From assembly GCA_019694435.1 (NCBI GenBank), contig JAIBBZ010000040.1:1-43610 (forward strand): a stretch of DNA of 43,610 bases. Reading direction: 5' to 3'. The translations under genes were made by a program, and so were the position numbers. The notes beneath the pieces were generated by a model, which searched no databases, was not told where the DNA came from, and worked only from the letters and a program-made list of their open reading frames with translations. How positions within the stretch are numbered: position 1 is the stretch's first letter; every line of letters starts with the position of its first letter. Below, one piece after another: positions 1 to 7,682 of the stretch. This stretch comes from Pirellulales bacterium (GTDB taxonomy: Bacteria > Planctomycetota > Planctomycetia > Pirellulales > JAEUIK01).

Positions 1-125
1 TGGCCGACGGTGCGATCGACCGCCTGATCGGCGGCAGCGACCTCGATTGGCTCTTCTACACCTTCGGCCAGGACGTCGTAAACGGCCTGGAACCCGGCGA
101 AACGGAAACCGATTCGGCGCCCTGA
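1..125 (+). CDS. C-terminal end of a large, unidentified protein (partial)
   Basis: An open frame enters from the left edge (frame 3) and stops with TGA at 123-125, leaving about 40 residues. The tail contains a DLDWLFY segment followed by a Gly/Glu/Asp-rich end (GLEPGETETDSAP). Tails with an aromatic 'DW-F' block and an acidic end are common at the C-termini of giant secreted planctomycete proteins with cadherin, dockerin or Ca-binding repeats, so that is a reasonable guess. No domain is visible here and the function cannot be named. It is convergent with the PTPS-like gene, with only 4 bp between the two stops. Confidence 0.6.
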   Translation, partial: ADGAIDRLIGGSDLDWLFYTFGQDVVNGLEPGETETDSAP

Positions 126-129
126 GCCA

Positions 130-621
130 TCAGTCGGCGCGCCACGTCCAAACGCCAAGCTGACCGTTGCATTCGTCGACCTCGACCCGGTACGTAGGGT
201 ACGTGTGCCTCGTCGTCCGCTCAATCACCTCGCGGAGCTTACCTCCGACATGCCGGGCGAGTAGTTCGGCCGTTGTATTGGCCACCGGCAACAGCACGCA
301 GTCGTCGAGCGGAAACACCCAGCGGCGATCTTGGAAAGTCACCGTCACCTCGTTCGGGCCGGCGGCCACGCGGATGCTCGGATGGTGCATCGGCAGCAGC
401 ATCCGGTGATCGAGTTCGGCCACGATATCGCGCAAAGCATCGCGCAAGGCGATGAAGTCGACGACATATTGATTCTCGTCGAGCGGTCCGTGCACCTCGG
501 CGGCAACCCGGTAATTGTGTCCGTGCAGCCGCTCGCAGACGTTGCCGTTGAACGTGATGAAGTGGGCCGCGGAGAAGACCAGGTAGTCCTTCGTCACACG
601 GACGTGGTAATGCTCGCTCAA
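130..621 (-). CDS. 6-pyruvoyl-tetrahydropterin synthase / QueD family protein
   Basis: This 163-residue protein has the PTPS/QueD fold signature. Zinc-ligand histidines are H20 (SAAH) and H33/H35 (HGH), and C29 of the C-x3-HGH motif is in the position of the catalytic cysteine. Family members convert dihydroneopterin triphosphate to 6-pyruvoyl- or 6-carboxy-tetrahydropterin. The start is TTG at 619-621, which overlaps the TGA of the upstream CitG-like gene (TTGA); a GAGGAG ribosome binding site lies about 8 nt before it. The two genes are therefore probably translationally coupled. The middle has an insert (about residues 80-110) that makes it longer than E. coli QueD (about 120 aa). Given its partner and the mch gene elsewhere in the window, a role in methanopterin-type pterin synthesis is my inference. 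Queuosine precursor synthesis is the alternative, but no other que gene is visible. Confidence 0.85.
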   Translation of the reverse strand: MSEHYHVRVTKDYLVFSAAHFITFNGNVCERLHGHNYRVAAEVHGPLDENQYVVDFIALRDALRDIVAELDHRMLLPMHHPSIRVAAGPNEVTVTFQDRRWVFPLDDCVLLPVANTTAELLARHVGGKLREVIERTTRHTYPTYRVEVDECNGQLGVWTWRAD

Positions 622-1559
622 GCTCTCTGCTCCTCGGCATCTTGCTTGACAAACGGCCGGTAAAATCGCCAGGGCGCCGTCAACGTGCCCTGCCGCAAGA
701 GCACAAACAGCCCTGCCGCCAGCAGATCGGCCGTGGTCCCTGGATTGCGCCGATGGTGATCGCTGCGCAGCCAGAAATCGAGATCGCCCAGCGCCCGTTC
801 ATAATCTTCGTCGCCCGGTGGCCCGGCCTGCAACACTTGGCCGGCCAGCCGCGCTGCCTGCTCGGCCACGGCCACCCCGCACTTGCGCGCGATCAGGCTG
901 TCGGGCCAGCGGCTCATCGCGCGGACATGCGCGAACACGATCGCATCGGCCGGACAGATGCCTTGCTGCAGGCCGAATTGCAGATCGGGCACGACGTGGT
1001 CGAAGACCTCGGCGAATCCGTTGGCGTACTGGCGCGCGACGAGATCGCGCTCGGCGGCGAGCGGCATCGCGGCGACCAGGTCGGCCGGCGGCTCGCCCGC
1101 CACGTCGGCCTGGCCGACGCGCCCCAGCCCGCCGGCCGCCGCCTCGCGAATGGCCAGGTACACGCGCGCGGCGTCGTCAGGCGTTAGGCTTTCGAGCACC
1201 CGGCGCACCCCGGCGTGCAGGTCGTCCGACCTTGAAGCCTTGGCCAGGGGGGCCAGCAGCAGGATGGTGCCCAGGTTCGTGTTGGTCGCCACGAGTGCCG
1301 CGGTGGCCCGAACCGCGGCCAACACCGTTTCGCCGAGCGAACGCTCGCGGGCCAGCTCGAAGACGGGCCCGAGCGCGATGGCTCCGGCGGCAAACTCGAA
1401 GAACGAGACGTCGTCGAAGTCGGCGCCGCGATGGACGTTGCCCGGCTTGGCGGCCGTCACCTCCATCAGGCTCGCCAACGTCGCCAGCTGTCCGAGTGAC
1501 GGGACCGTCGCCGGCGATTCCCCTTCGGGCCGATTGGGATTTGAAATTGCGGCCATCAC
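618..1559 (-). CDS. CitG/MdcB-like triphosphoribosyl-dephospho-CoA synthase family protein (H4MPT-associated 'Orf5' type)
   Basis: A 313-residue protein with three CitG-family motifs: KPGNVHRG (38-45), NTNLGTILLL (93-102) and NPGTTADLL (from 272). CitG proper builds the prosthetic group of citrate lyase from ATP and dephospho-CoA. No citrate or malonate lyase gene is present here. In methylotrophs and planctomycetes a CitG homologue, known as Orf5, accompanies the H4MPT-linked C1-transfer genes and is thought to act in cofactor synthesis. Its coupling to a pterin-synthase homologue and the presence of mch in the same window favour that reading, which remains an inference. ATG at 1557-1559 is used, with a second ATG at the next codon. 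No clear Shine-Dalgarno sequence is seen. Transcription diverges from ppk1. Confidence 0.82.
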   Translation of the reverse strand: MMAAISNPNRPEGESPATVPSLGQLATLASLMEVTAAKPGNVHRGADFDDVSFFEFAAGAIALGPVFELARERSLGETVLAAVRATAALVATNTNLGTILLLAPLAKASRSDDLHAGVRRVLESLTPDDAARVYLAIREAAAGGLGRVGQADVAGEPPADLVAAMPLAAERDLVARQYANGFAEVFDHVVPDLQFGLQQGICPADAIVFAHVRAMSRWPDSLIARKCGVAVAEQAARLAGQVLQAGPPGDEDYERALGDLDFWLRSDHHRRNPGTTADLLAAGLFVLLRQGTLTAPWRFYRPFVKQDAEEQRA

Positions 1560-1706
1560 TGGTGACCAGGAAAAAGGGGCGATGCCGTCGCGCCAGCAAT
1601 CGCGGCGGCAGGTCCACGTGGGCCGATTGCCGCTGCCGCGTTCGGATCGGCAAGGTATGATGCATCAGGGTCGGAAACATAAATTGTAATCGCTGAGTGC
1701 CTGCCC

Positions 1707-3866
1707 GTGATCGGCCGTCCGTTTCTCGCCGAACACTTCATGAATCGCGAGTTGAGCTGGCTGGAGTTCAACGCGCGGGTGCTCGAGGAAGCGTTCGACG
1801 AGAGCAATCCGCTCTTGGAGCGGGTCAAGTTCCTGTCGATCTTTTCGTCGAACCTCGACGAGTTTTTCATGGTTCGCGTCGCGGGCTTGCGAGAGCAGGC
1901 CTTTGGCGACGGGGCTCCGCAGGATTACTCGCCCGACGGCATGCGGCCGCTCGCCCAGTTGCAGGCCATCGCCAAGCGAACCCAGGAACTCGTGGCGGAC
2001 CAGTACCGCTGCTGGTGCGACCACGTCATGCCCGCCCTGGCCGGGCAGGGCATTCGCTTGCTGGCCCACGATCAGCTCTCACCCGAACAGACCGATGCCC
2101 TCGATCGCTTCTTCCGCGATCGGGCGTACCCGATTCTCACGCCGATGGCCGTTGACCCGGCACATCCCAGCCCGCGCTACCACAACCGCGGCTTGTACCT
2201 GGTGAGCAAGCTGCGCCGCGCCTCGGGCTTGGGGCCGCGCAACCTGTTCGCGGTGGTGCAGTTGCCCACGGTCCTGCCGCGCCTGGTGCCGCTCTCGGCC
2301 GAAGACGCGCACGATTTCATCCTCTTGGAGGACGCCGTCGCCGCGCGGCTGCCCGACTTGTTCGGCGGGTTCGAAGTGCAGGCCTGGACCACGTTCCGCA
2401 TTACGCGCGATAGCGATATCGACCTGCTCGAGCAGGAATCGGACGACATGCTGCGGCTGATCGAGGCCCGGCTCAAGGCGCGGCAACGCGGCCAGGCGGT
2501 GCGGCTCGAGGTCTCGGCCTCGGGCGACCCGGAGCTGATCGACACGATCATCGAGTCGGAAGAAATCCGCGACGGCTCGCTCGACGCCTACAGCGAGGTT
2601 TACCGCGTCAACGGGCCCGTCGACTTGACTGGCATGAGCGGGCTGCTCGACCTGGCAGATTTTGAAGAGTTGCGCGATCCACCGTTCAGCCCGCGAATTC
2701 CCCGGGGTTTGCGTCAACGCCGGGGCGAAGACATTTTCACGCGCATCGCAAACCGCGACATCCTGCTGCACCATCCGTACGACTCGTTCGACAGCGTGGT
2801 CGAGTTTGTCAGCCGCGCGGCGAACGATCCGAAGGTGCTGGCCATCAAGCAGACGCTGTACCGCACCAGCGGCGATTCGCCGATCACCCGGGCGCTGATG
2901 CTAGCCGCCGAGAACGGCAAACACGTCACGGCCCTGGTCGAGCTCAAGGCCCGTTTCGACGAGGCCAACAATGTGAGCTGGGCGCGCCAATTGGAGCGCG
3001 CCGGCGTGCACGTGGTGTTTGGCTTCTTGGACCTGAAAACACACTGCAAGCTGTCGCTCGTCGTCCGGCAGGAGGGTGGCGTCTTGCGGCGGTATGCCCA
3101 CTTGGGCACCGGCAATTACAACCCGACGACGGCCCTGATCTACACGGACCTGGGCCTGTTCACGGCCGATCCCGACACGACCGAAGACGCCTCGGCGTTG
3201 TTCAACCTGTTGACGGGTTACTCACAGGGCCATGCCTGGCGCAAATTGGTGGTCGCGCCCGAAGATCTGCAGGAGCGCACGGTCGAACTCATCAATGAGC
3301 AGGCCGATCGGGCCCGCCAAGGCCGCCCGTCGCGAATCTTCGCCAAGCTCAACGCGCTGGCCGATCATCGCGTGATCGAGGCGCTCTACCTGGCCAGCCA
3401 GGCCGGAGTGCCGATTGACCTGGTCGTCCGCGGCATCTGCTGCCTGCGGCCCGGAGTTCCGGGAATCTCCGAGAACATCCGCGTCGTCAGCATCGTGGAT
3501 CGCTTCTTGGAACACAGCCGGGTCTACGTGTTCAGCCCGGACGACGAGGCCCAGGTGTTCCTGGCCAGCGCCGACTGGATGCCGCGCAACTTCTATCGCC
3601 GCGTCGAGGTGATGTTTCCGATCGAGGCCGCCGAATCGAAGGAGCGGATCCTCAAGGAGTTGATCCCCGCCTATCTGCACGACAACGTCAAGGCGCGGCT
3701 GCTGCTGCCCGAGGGGACGCATCGCCGGCTGCATCCGGCGCCCGGCGATACGCGATTTCGCTGCCAGGAAGAACTGCTGCGCACTTGGAGCGTCGGCGGT
3801 CCGGGCGAAGACACGCTCAAGACCAACGGGCTGATCTCCGCCGGGCAGGCTTCGTTGCCGGCCTGA
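1707..3866 (+). CDS. ppk1: Polyphosphate kinase 1
   Basis: A 719-residue protein, close to the usual PPK1 length (about 690-720). It reversibly transfers the ATP gamma-phosphate onto polyphosphate through a phosphohistidine. The N-terminal block NRELSWLEFNARVLEEA and the FLSIFSSNLDEFFMVRVAG block are hallmark PPK1 sequences. Two catalytic histidines are conserved: H446 in LKTHCKL (the autophosphorylated residue by alignment with E. coli H435) and H465 in YAHLGTGNYNP (E. coli H454), with the same 19-residue spacing. The C-terminal domain retains RGICCLRPG and ENIRVVSIVDRFLEHSR. GTG at 1707 is the annotated start. ATG at 1740 is a possible alternative and would still leave the first motif intact. 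The gene stands alone, with no ppx or phosphate-transport gene beside it. Confidence 0.97.
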   Translation: MIGRPFLAEHFMNRELSWLEFNARVLEEAFDESNPLLERVKFLSIFSSNLDEFFMVRVAGLREQAFGDGAPQDYSPDGMRPLAQLQAIAKRTQELVADQYRCWCDHVMPALAGQGIRLLAHDQLSPEQTDALDRFFRDRAYPILTPMAVDPAHPSPRYHNRGLYLVSKLRRASGLGPRNLFAVVQLPTVLPRLVPLSAEDAHDFILLEDAVAARLPDLFGGFEVQAWTTFRITRDSDIDLLEQESDDMLRLIEARLKARQRGQAVRLEVSASGDPELIDTIIESEEIRDGSLDAYSEVYRVNGPVDLTGMSGLLDLADFEELRDPPFSPRIPRGLRQRRGEDIFTRIANRDILLHHPYDSFDSVVEFVSRAANDPKVLAIKQTLYRTSGDSPITRALMLAAENGKHVTALVELKARFDEANNVSWARQLERAGVHVVFGFLDLKTHCKLSLVVRQEGGVLRRYAHLGTGNYNPTTALIYTDLGLFTADPDTTEDASALFNLLTGYSQGHAWRKLVVAPEDLQERTVELINEQADRARQGRPSRIFAKLNALADHRVIEALYLASQAGVPIDLVVRGICCLRPGVPGISENIRVVSIVDRFLEHSRVYVFSPDDEAQVFLASADWMPRNFYRRVEVMFPIEAAESKERILKELIPAYLHDNVKARLLLPEGTHRRLHPAPGDTRFRCQEELLRTWSVGGPGEDTLKTNGLISAGQASLPA

Positions 3867-3905
3867 GCGGCCTCTGGGCTGCTGTGCGCTGATTGGGCTG
3901 CTGTT

Positions 3906-5420
3906 TCAGGGGGCGTTGGCCGTGTCGACGCGGTGGGTCCAAAAGTCGACGGTCGTCTCGTGCAGGGCGATCGTCTCGGCGGGCAGTGCCGGCTTGATCG
4001 CGCGCAGCCGCGCGAGGCGTTCCCGCGCCCAGGCGAGAAAAAACTCGGCCGATGCCCGGCTCACGCGGTGTGGCACGTCGCCAATCTCGACGTAGTACGG
4101 GGCCGTCGTGGCGAAGCGATAGGTCGCTTCGACCTGTGTCGCGACGCGGATCAGGAACCAACCGCTCTCTTCGAAACTCAGCGGCGGTAGTTCGCCCGAT
4201 TTGGCAAATTCGTCCAGCCGCACGGACCGTTCGACCAGTCCATTCTTGACGATTTCAAGATACTCGATCTTGTCGCGGGTCGAGAGCTTCAGATTGACGT
4301 CGAGGTCGACCGCACCGCCGGCCGGGGCCTGAAACACGTGGCCGGGGCGTTGCCCCGCGACCAGCGGCCGCAGCAGCGGGCCGTTGGTCACCATGCACCG
4401 TCCCGCGCGCAGGGCCTCCCACCAGGCGTCGCGCGAAAACTCGGGGCCCAGGTAAACGTACACGCGGTTGTAGCCCGGCGGGTTCGACGATTCACCCGAT
4501 CCGCTGGCGGCCGTCGGCGGCAGACGAAAGCCGCAATTGAGCAAGTGATAGTAGATTTCCTGCGACCACAGCCCGGCCCCCCAGTTCCCCGGCAGCCGCT
4601 GGTTGTCGCGCGGACGCGTTCCCGGCATGTCGGCTCCCATACGGTCGCGGCCCAATTGCTGCGGCGCAAGCTGCACCGAATCGATGGCCTGGTGCGCCAG
4701 CCACAGCGGCAGATCCCAGCCTGAAATCGTCGCGGCATCGACCCAGGCCTGCGGGTTGCCGTCTCGAAACGCGCGGATCACTTCGAGCGACGAAGGCTGC
4801 TCGTGTTTTGCAACGGGGACGCTGAACGCCGCGCCGCGCAAGAGCAGCAACTGGCCGCCCCCCGATGAATCGCGGCCGCACAGCCGCTCGATGATCGGCG
4901 GCTCCGCGGTCTGGCGCGACGCGTCGGACTGATTCCCGTCGCCGCAAACGAGCAGTTGCAGGTCCTCGGCCGCCACGATCAGCGGCAGCTCGCGATCGGC
5001 GCGGTGCAGCTCGAAATCGCCCGACCACCAGCCCTCGCTCGACATATCGCAAATCCGCTGCAAGTCGACATGCTGTTCGTCGTCGGCAAAATCTTCGATG
5101 GTGAAATGGCCGGATCGCACGACGTATTCCGGCCCATGCTCGATGGTGAAGCGATAGGCGCCCTTGGGCAGGTTGAGCAGCACCTTGCCGGGGCAGGCGA
5201 AGTGATCGTGCCAAAAGGGAAGCTTGTTCACCTTGCGCGGCTTTCCTGCTTCGTTCACCAGGTGAATCCGGCAGGCGACCGGTTTGCCGGTATCGCGATC
5301 AACGATTTCCAGCAGCAATTGACCGCCGCTCGCGGCAGCCCATTCGGGCCGCGATTGGAGCGTGAATGCCGTAGCCAAGGTGAAAACCAGCCAGGATGGG
5401 CGTCGGAGCAGCAGATGCAT
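3906..5420 (-). CDS. Exported CehA/McbA-like protein with a degenerate metal site
   Basis: A 504-residue protein with an N-terminal signal peptide (hydrophobic stretch at about 10-20, Ala-rich end near 30). A beta-sandwich-like region (about 33-120) leads into a CehA/McbA-like domain: GWWSGDFELHR (130-140), an AEDLQLLV strand, a PPGYNRVYVYLGPEF block and a MVTNGPLLRPLVAGQRPG block near the C-terminus. CehA family members are PHP-like metallohydrolases whose entry motif is normally GD-x-H-x-H. Here the first histidine is Glu (GDFELH), so metal binding is probably weakened or lost. Function is unknown; similar secreted proteins are numerous in planctomycetes. The start is ATG at 5418-5420. Downstream it converges on ppk1, with a 39-bp gap. 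Confidence 0.72.
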   Translation of the reverse strand: MHLLLRRPSWLVFTLATAFTLQSRPEWAAASGGQLLLEIVDRDTGKPVACRIHLVNEAGKPRKVNKLPFWHDHFACPGKVLLNLPKGAYRFTIEHGPEYVVRSGHFTIEDFADDEQHVDLQRICDMSSEGWWSGDFELHRADRELPLIVAAEDLQLLVCGDGNQSDASRQTAEPPIIERLCGRDSSGGGQLLLLRGAAFSVPVAKHEQPSSLEVIRAFRDGNPQAWVDAATISGWDLPLWLAHQAIDSVQLAPQQLGRDRMGADMPGTRPRDNQRLPGNWGAGLWSQEIYYHLLNCGFRLPPTAASGSGESSNPPGYNRVYVYLGPEFSRDAWWEALRAGRCMVTNGPLLRPLVAGQRPGHVFQAPAGGAVDLDVNLKLSTRDKIEYLEIVKNGLVERSVRLDEFAKSGELPPLSFEESGWFLIRVATQVEATYRFATTAPYYVEIGDVPHRVSRASAEFFLAWARERLARLRAIKPALPAETIALHETTVDFWTHRVDTANAP

Positions 5421-5608
5421 CGCGGAACTCGCGCAGACGGGACGAGCAAGGAGACGTGGAGCGAGCGCAACGCGCGGCCCGGACTAGTCTAGCTTGCAGA
5501 GCGCGCGGCGGAACGAGCCTTGAAGCTCGGCGCCGGGGGGCCGTAAAATACCCCGGATACAAACCAATTTTTCGGCGCAGCGCTGCCGCGCTGCACAATC
5601 GGAACGAT

Positions 5609-6604
5609 ATGGCGGACGACTACTACCAGGTTCTCGAGTTGAAGCGCGACGCCCAGCCGGCGGACATCCAGAAGGCCTATCGGCGATTGGCGCGCAAGTA
5701 CCACCCCGATCTGCATCCCGACGACAAGGAGGCCAAGCGCAAGTTCCAGGACGTGCAAAAGGCCTTCGAAGTGCTCAACGATCCGAAAAAGCGCGAACTG
5801 TATGACCGCTACGGGGCGTCGTTCGAGCAGATGGGTCAGCCGGGACCAGGCGGCCCCGGGGGCGGCACCTATACCTGGACGGGCGGTTTTCCCGGCGGCG
5901 GCGCGGGCGGCGGCTCGTTCGAAGACGTCGACCTGAGTCAATTCTTTGGTGAGCGATTCGCAGGCGGCGGTGCGGCAGGAATCGGCGACTTGTTCGGACA
6001 ATTCAAACGCGCCTCGGGCGGACGCGGACGGCGCCGGGCACCGGCCACCGAAGAACTACGCGGCGCCGACGTCCGGTACGAATACGAAATCCCTTTTCAA
6101 ACGTCGATCACCGGCGGCGAAGTCACCCTGTCGCTCGAGCGTCCGGACGGTCGCGTCGAAAAGCTGGCCGTCAAGATTCCGGCCGGCATCGAGGAAGGGA
6201 AGACCATTCGCCTCCGCGGTCAGGGCGATCCATCGCCGACCGGCGGGCCCGCCGGCGACTTGTTGCTCAAGGTGCGCGTCGCGGCGCATCCGCACTTTCA
6301 TCGCCGTGGCCAGAATCTGCACGTCAAACTTCCCGTCTCGCTGGCCGAGGCGGCCGCCGGCGGAAAAGTCGATGTGCCGACGCCGCGCGGGGTCGTCTCG
6401 TTGCGCATTCCGCCGGGCAGCACCAGCGGGACCAGGCTCCGCATCAAGGGTCATGGCGTTGCCGCGGCAGGCGCCGCGCCGGGCGATCTGTTCGCCGAGT
6501 TGCTGATCGCCCTGCCCCGGGGTCTCGACGACGACGATCGCGAAGCGCTGCGCCGGATTGCCGAAAAACATCCCGGCGACATCCGTCAGGAGTTGCACTG
6601 GTGA
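5609..6604 (+). CDS. DnaJ-family co-chaperone without zinc finger (CbpA-like)
   Basis: A 331-residue type-II Hsp40. The J-domain spans residues 1-70 with the HPD tripeptide at 32-34, which stimulates the ATPase of DnaK. A Gly-rich linker (about 75-145) follows, then two beta-barrel substrate-binding domains (about 155-310). There is no cysteine, so the DnaJ zinc-finger domain is absent, as in CbpA. The open frame extends upstream to 5396, but homology begins at ATG 5609 (MADDYYQVLEL), which I take as the start. It is the first gene of a tight run: its TGA overlaps the GTG of the next gene, and rnpA and yidD follow. No dnaK or grpE is nearby. Confidence 0.93.
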   Translation: MADDYYQVLELKRDAQPADIQKAYRRLARKYHPDLHPDDKEAKRKFQDVQKAFEVLNDPKKRELYDRYGASFEQMGQPGPGGPGGGTYTWTGGFPGGGAGGGSFEDVDLSQFFGERFAGGGAAGIGDLFGQFKRASGGRGRRRAPATEELRGADVRYEYEIPFQTSITGGEVTLSLERPDGRVEKLAVKIPAGIEEGKTIRLRGQGDPSPTGGPAGDLLLKVRVAAHPHFHRRGQNLHVKLPVSLAEAAAGGKVDVPTPRGVVSLRIPPGSTSGTRLRIKGHGVAAAGAAPGDLFAELLIALPRGLDDDDREALRRIAEKHPGDIRQELHW

Positions 6605-6921
6605 GGCTGGCCGTGGATATCCGGGCGGCTCGACTCGCGTCGGTCGCGGTAGCACTGGCCTGCTTTGGCCCGATCGCCGCGGCGGCCGAGGAAGCCGCCG
6701 CCAAACCTCCGGCGCTCGATCCGGTGCGGCGTACGTATATCGTGATGGCCTTGTTCGGGCTGGCGCTGATCGGCGCCTTGATGGTGGTCTTCGTGGCCTG
6801 GGGTGGGCGCCTGGTGCGCCGCCACGCGCAGAAGCGTTTTCCACCCACGCCGCTGCATCAGGACGATTGGTACCGCAAGCCGTTGGTACCGCAGACGGAC
6901 GAGCCCCCCGCCGATTCATGA
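6601..6921 (+). CDS. Small membrane protein, unknown function
   Basis: A 106-residue protein. Residues about 9-30 look like a signal peptide or first membrane segment ending in an Ala-rich stretch. A second, clear transmembrane helix lies at about 45-70 (YIVMALFGLALIGALMVVF). It is followed by a basic, then Pro-rich cytoplasmic-type tail. GTG at 6601 overlaps the TGA of the J-domain gene (GTGA), so translation is probably coupled. The stop at 6919-6921 lies 7 bp before rnpA. No known family is recognised. Its position between a co-chaperone and the RnpA/YidD pair suggests a link with membrane biogenesis, but that is only context. Confidence 0.75.
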   Translation: MRLAVDIRAARLASVAVALACFGPIAAAAEEAAAKPPALDPVRRTYIVMALFGLALIGALMVVFVAWGGRLVRRHAQKRFPPTPLHQDDWYRKPLVPQTDEPPADS

Positions 6922-6928
6922 GGGGTCT

Positions 6929-7291
6929 ATGACGACGGCCCGATTTCTGGCTCGACATCGCCTGCGGCACGGCGCCCTGTATCAGCGCGTGTACCGGCAG
7001 CGCAACGTGGTTTCGCACGGACCGGTCGTCGTTTACGGCAACTGCAATGAATTGCCGTATCCGCGATTGGGATTGAGCGTCTCGCGACGAGTCGGCAATG
7101 CCGTGGCGCGCAATCGTTGGAAGCGGCTGGTGCGCGAGGCGTTCCGGCTGGAGCTGGCACGGCTGCCGCAGGGCATCGACCTGGTGGTCGTCGCCAAAGG
7201 CCCGCAGCCCCCCGAACTGTCCGTGCTCCGCGAAACGCTCGTGCGCCTGGCTGCGAAGCTGGCGCGGCGGCTGGCCAAGGAGGCGCCATGA
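6929..7291 (+). CDS. rnpA: Ribonuclease P protein component
   Basis: A 120-residue basic protein that binds RNase P RNA and helps it cut the 5' leader of pre-tRNA. The family signature is clear: RLGLSVSRRVGNAVARNRWKR, with the conserved RNR at residues 61-63, and an N-terminal LRHGALYQRVYRQ block equivalent to the substrate-binding 'F..v...g' region. ATG at 6929 is preceded by AGGGG at 6921-6925. The TGA overlaps the ATG of yidD (ATGA). In most bacteria rnpA follows rpmH near the replication origin. Here the upstream neighbours are a small membrane protein and a DnaJ-like gene, and no rpmH is visible. Confidence 0.96.
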   Translation: MTTARFLARHRLRHGALYQRVYRQRNVVSHGPVVVYGNCNELPYPRLGLSVSRRVGNAVARNRWKRLVREAFRLELARLPQGIDLVVVAKGPQPPELSVLRETLVRLAAKLARRLAKEAP

Positions 7292-7527
7292 GCCGCTGGC
7301 TCTACCTCTTGCGCCGCGTGCCGGTCGAGCTGCTGGTGCTGCTGGTGCAGCTTTACCAGGTCACGCTCAGCCCGATCCTGGGCGGACATTGCCGCTTTGA
7401 GCCGAGTTGCAGCCACTACTTCATCGGGGCGGTACGCAAGCACGGTGCTGTGCGCGGAACGCTGCGCGGGTGCTGGCGCATCCTTCGCTGTCATCCATTC
7501 AGCGCTGGCGGTTACGACCCGCCTTGA
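7288..7527 (+). CDS. yidD: Membrane protein insertion efficiency factor YidD
   Basis: A 79-residue protein with the YidD hallmarks: an amphipathic N-terminal helix (PVELLVLLVQLYQVTLSPILGG) and the Cys-containing core CRFEPSCSHYFIGAVRKHG, followed by GCWRILRCHPFSAGGYDPP. YidD sits at the inner membrane and assists YidC-dependent insertion. The ATG at 7288 overlaps the rnpA stop, giving the usual rnpA-yidD coupling. The yidC gene that normally comes next is absent; a lipoprotein gene follows after 155 bp. Confidence 0.95.
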   Translation: MSRWLYLLRRVPVELLVLLVQLYQVTLSPILGGHCRFEPSCSHYFIGAVRKHGAVRGTLRGCWRILRCHPFSAGGYDPP

Positions 7528-7682
7528 CCCCGATGGCGACCCGTGTCTATCGTTCCGCGCCTCAAGTTGGATCTCGTCTCATCATCCTATCCATGTTCGC
7601 GTTCGCGTGCCGGCTCGGCGATCGTGCGTGCCCCAGCCATTCGGGCTAGGGTAGCAGTTCGCGCCGGCGGACAAGGACGCAT

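Noticed and set aside
6601..6921. Candidate rpmH (ribosomal protein L34) upstream of rnpA
   Set aside because: The gene is 106 codons with a transmembrane helix and lacks the short Arg/Lys-rich L34 sequence.
7533..7649. Possible 38-codon peptide between yidD and the lipoprotein gene
   Set aside because: It has an ATG and some hydrophobic residues but no Shine-Dalgarno sequence or recognisable motif, and the space is short.
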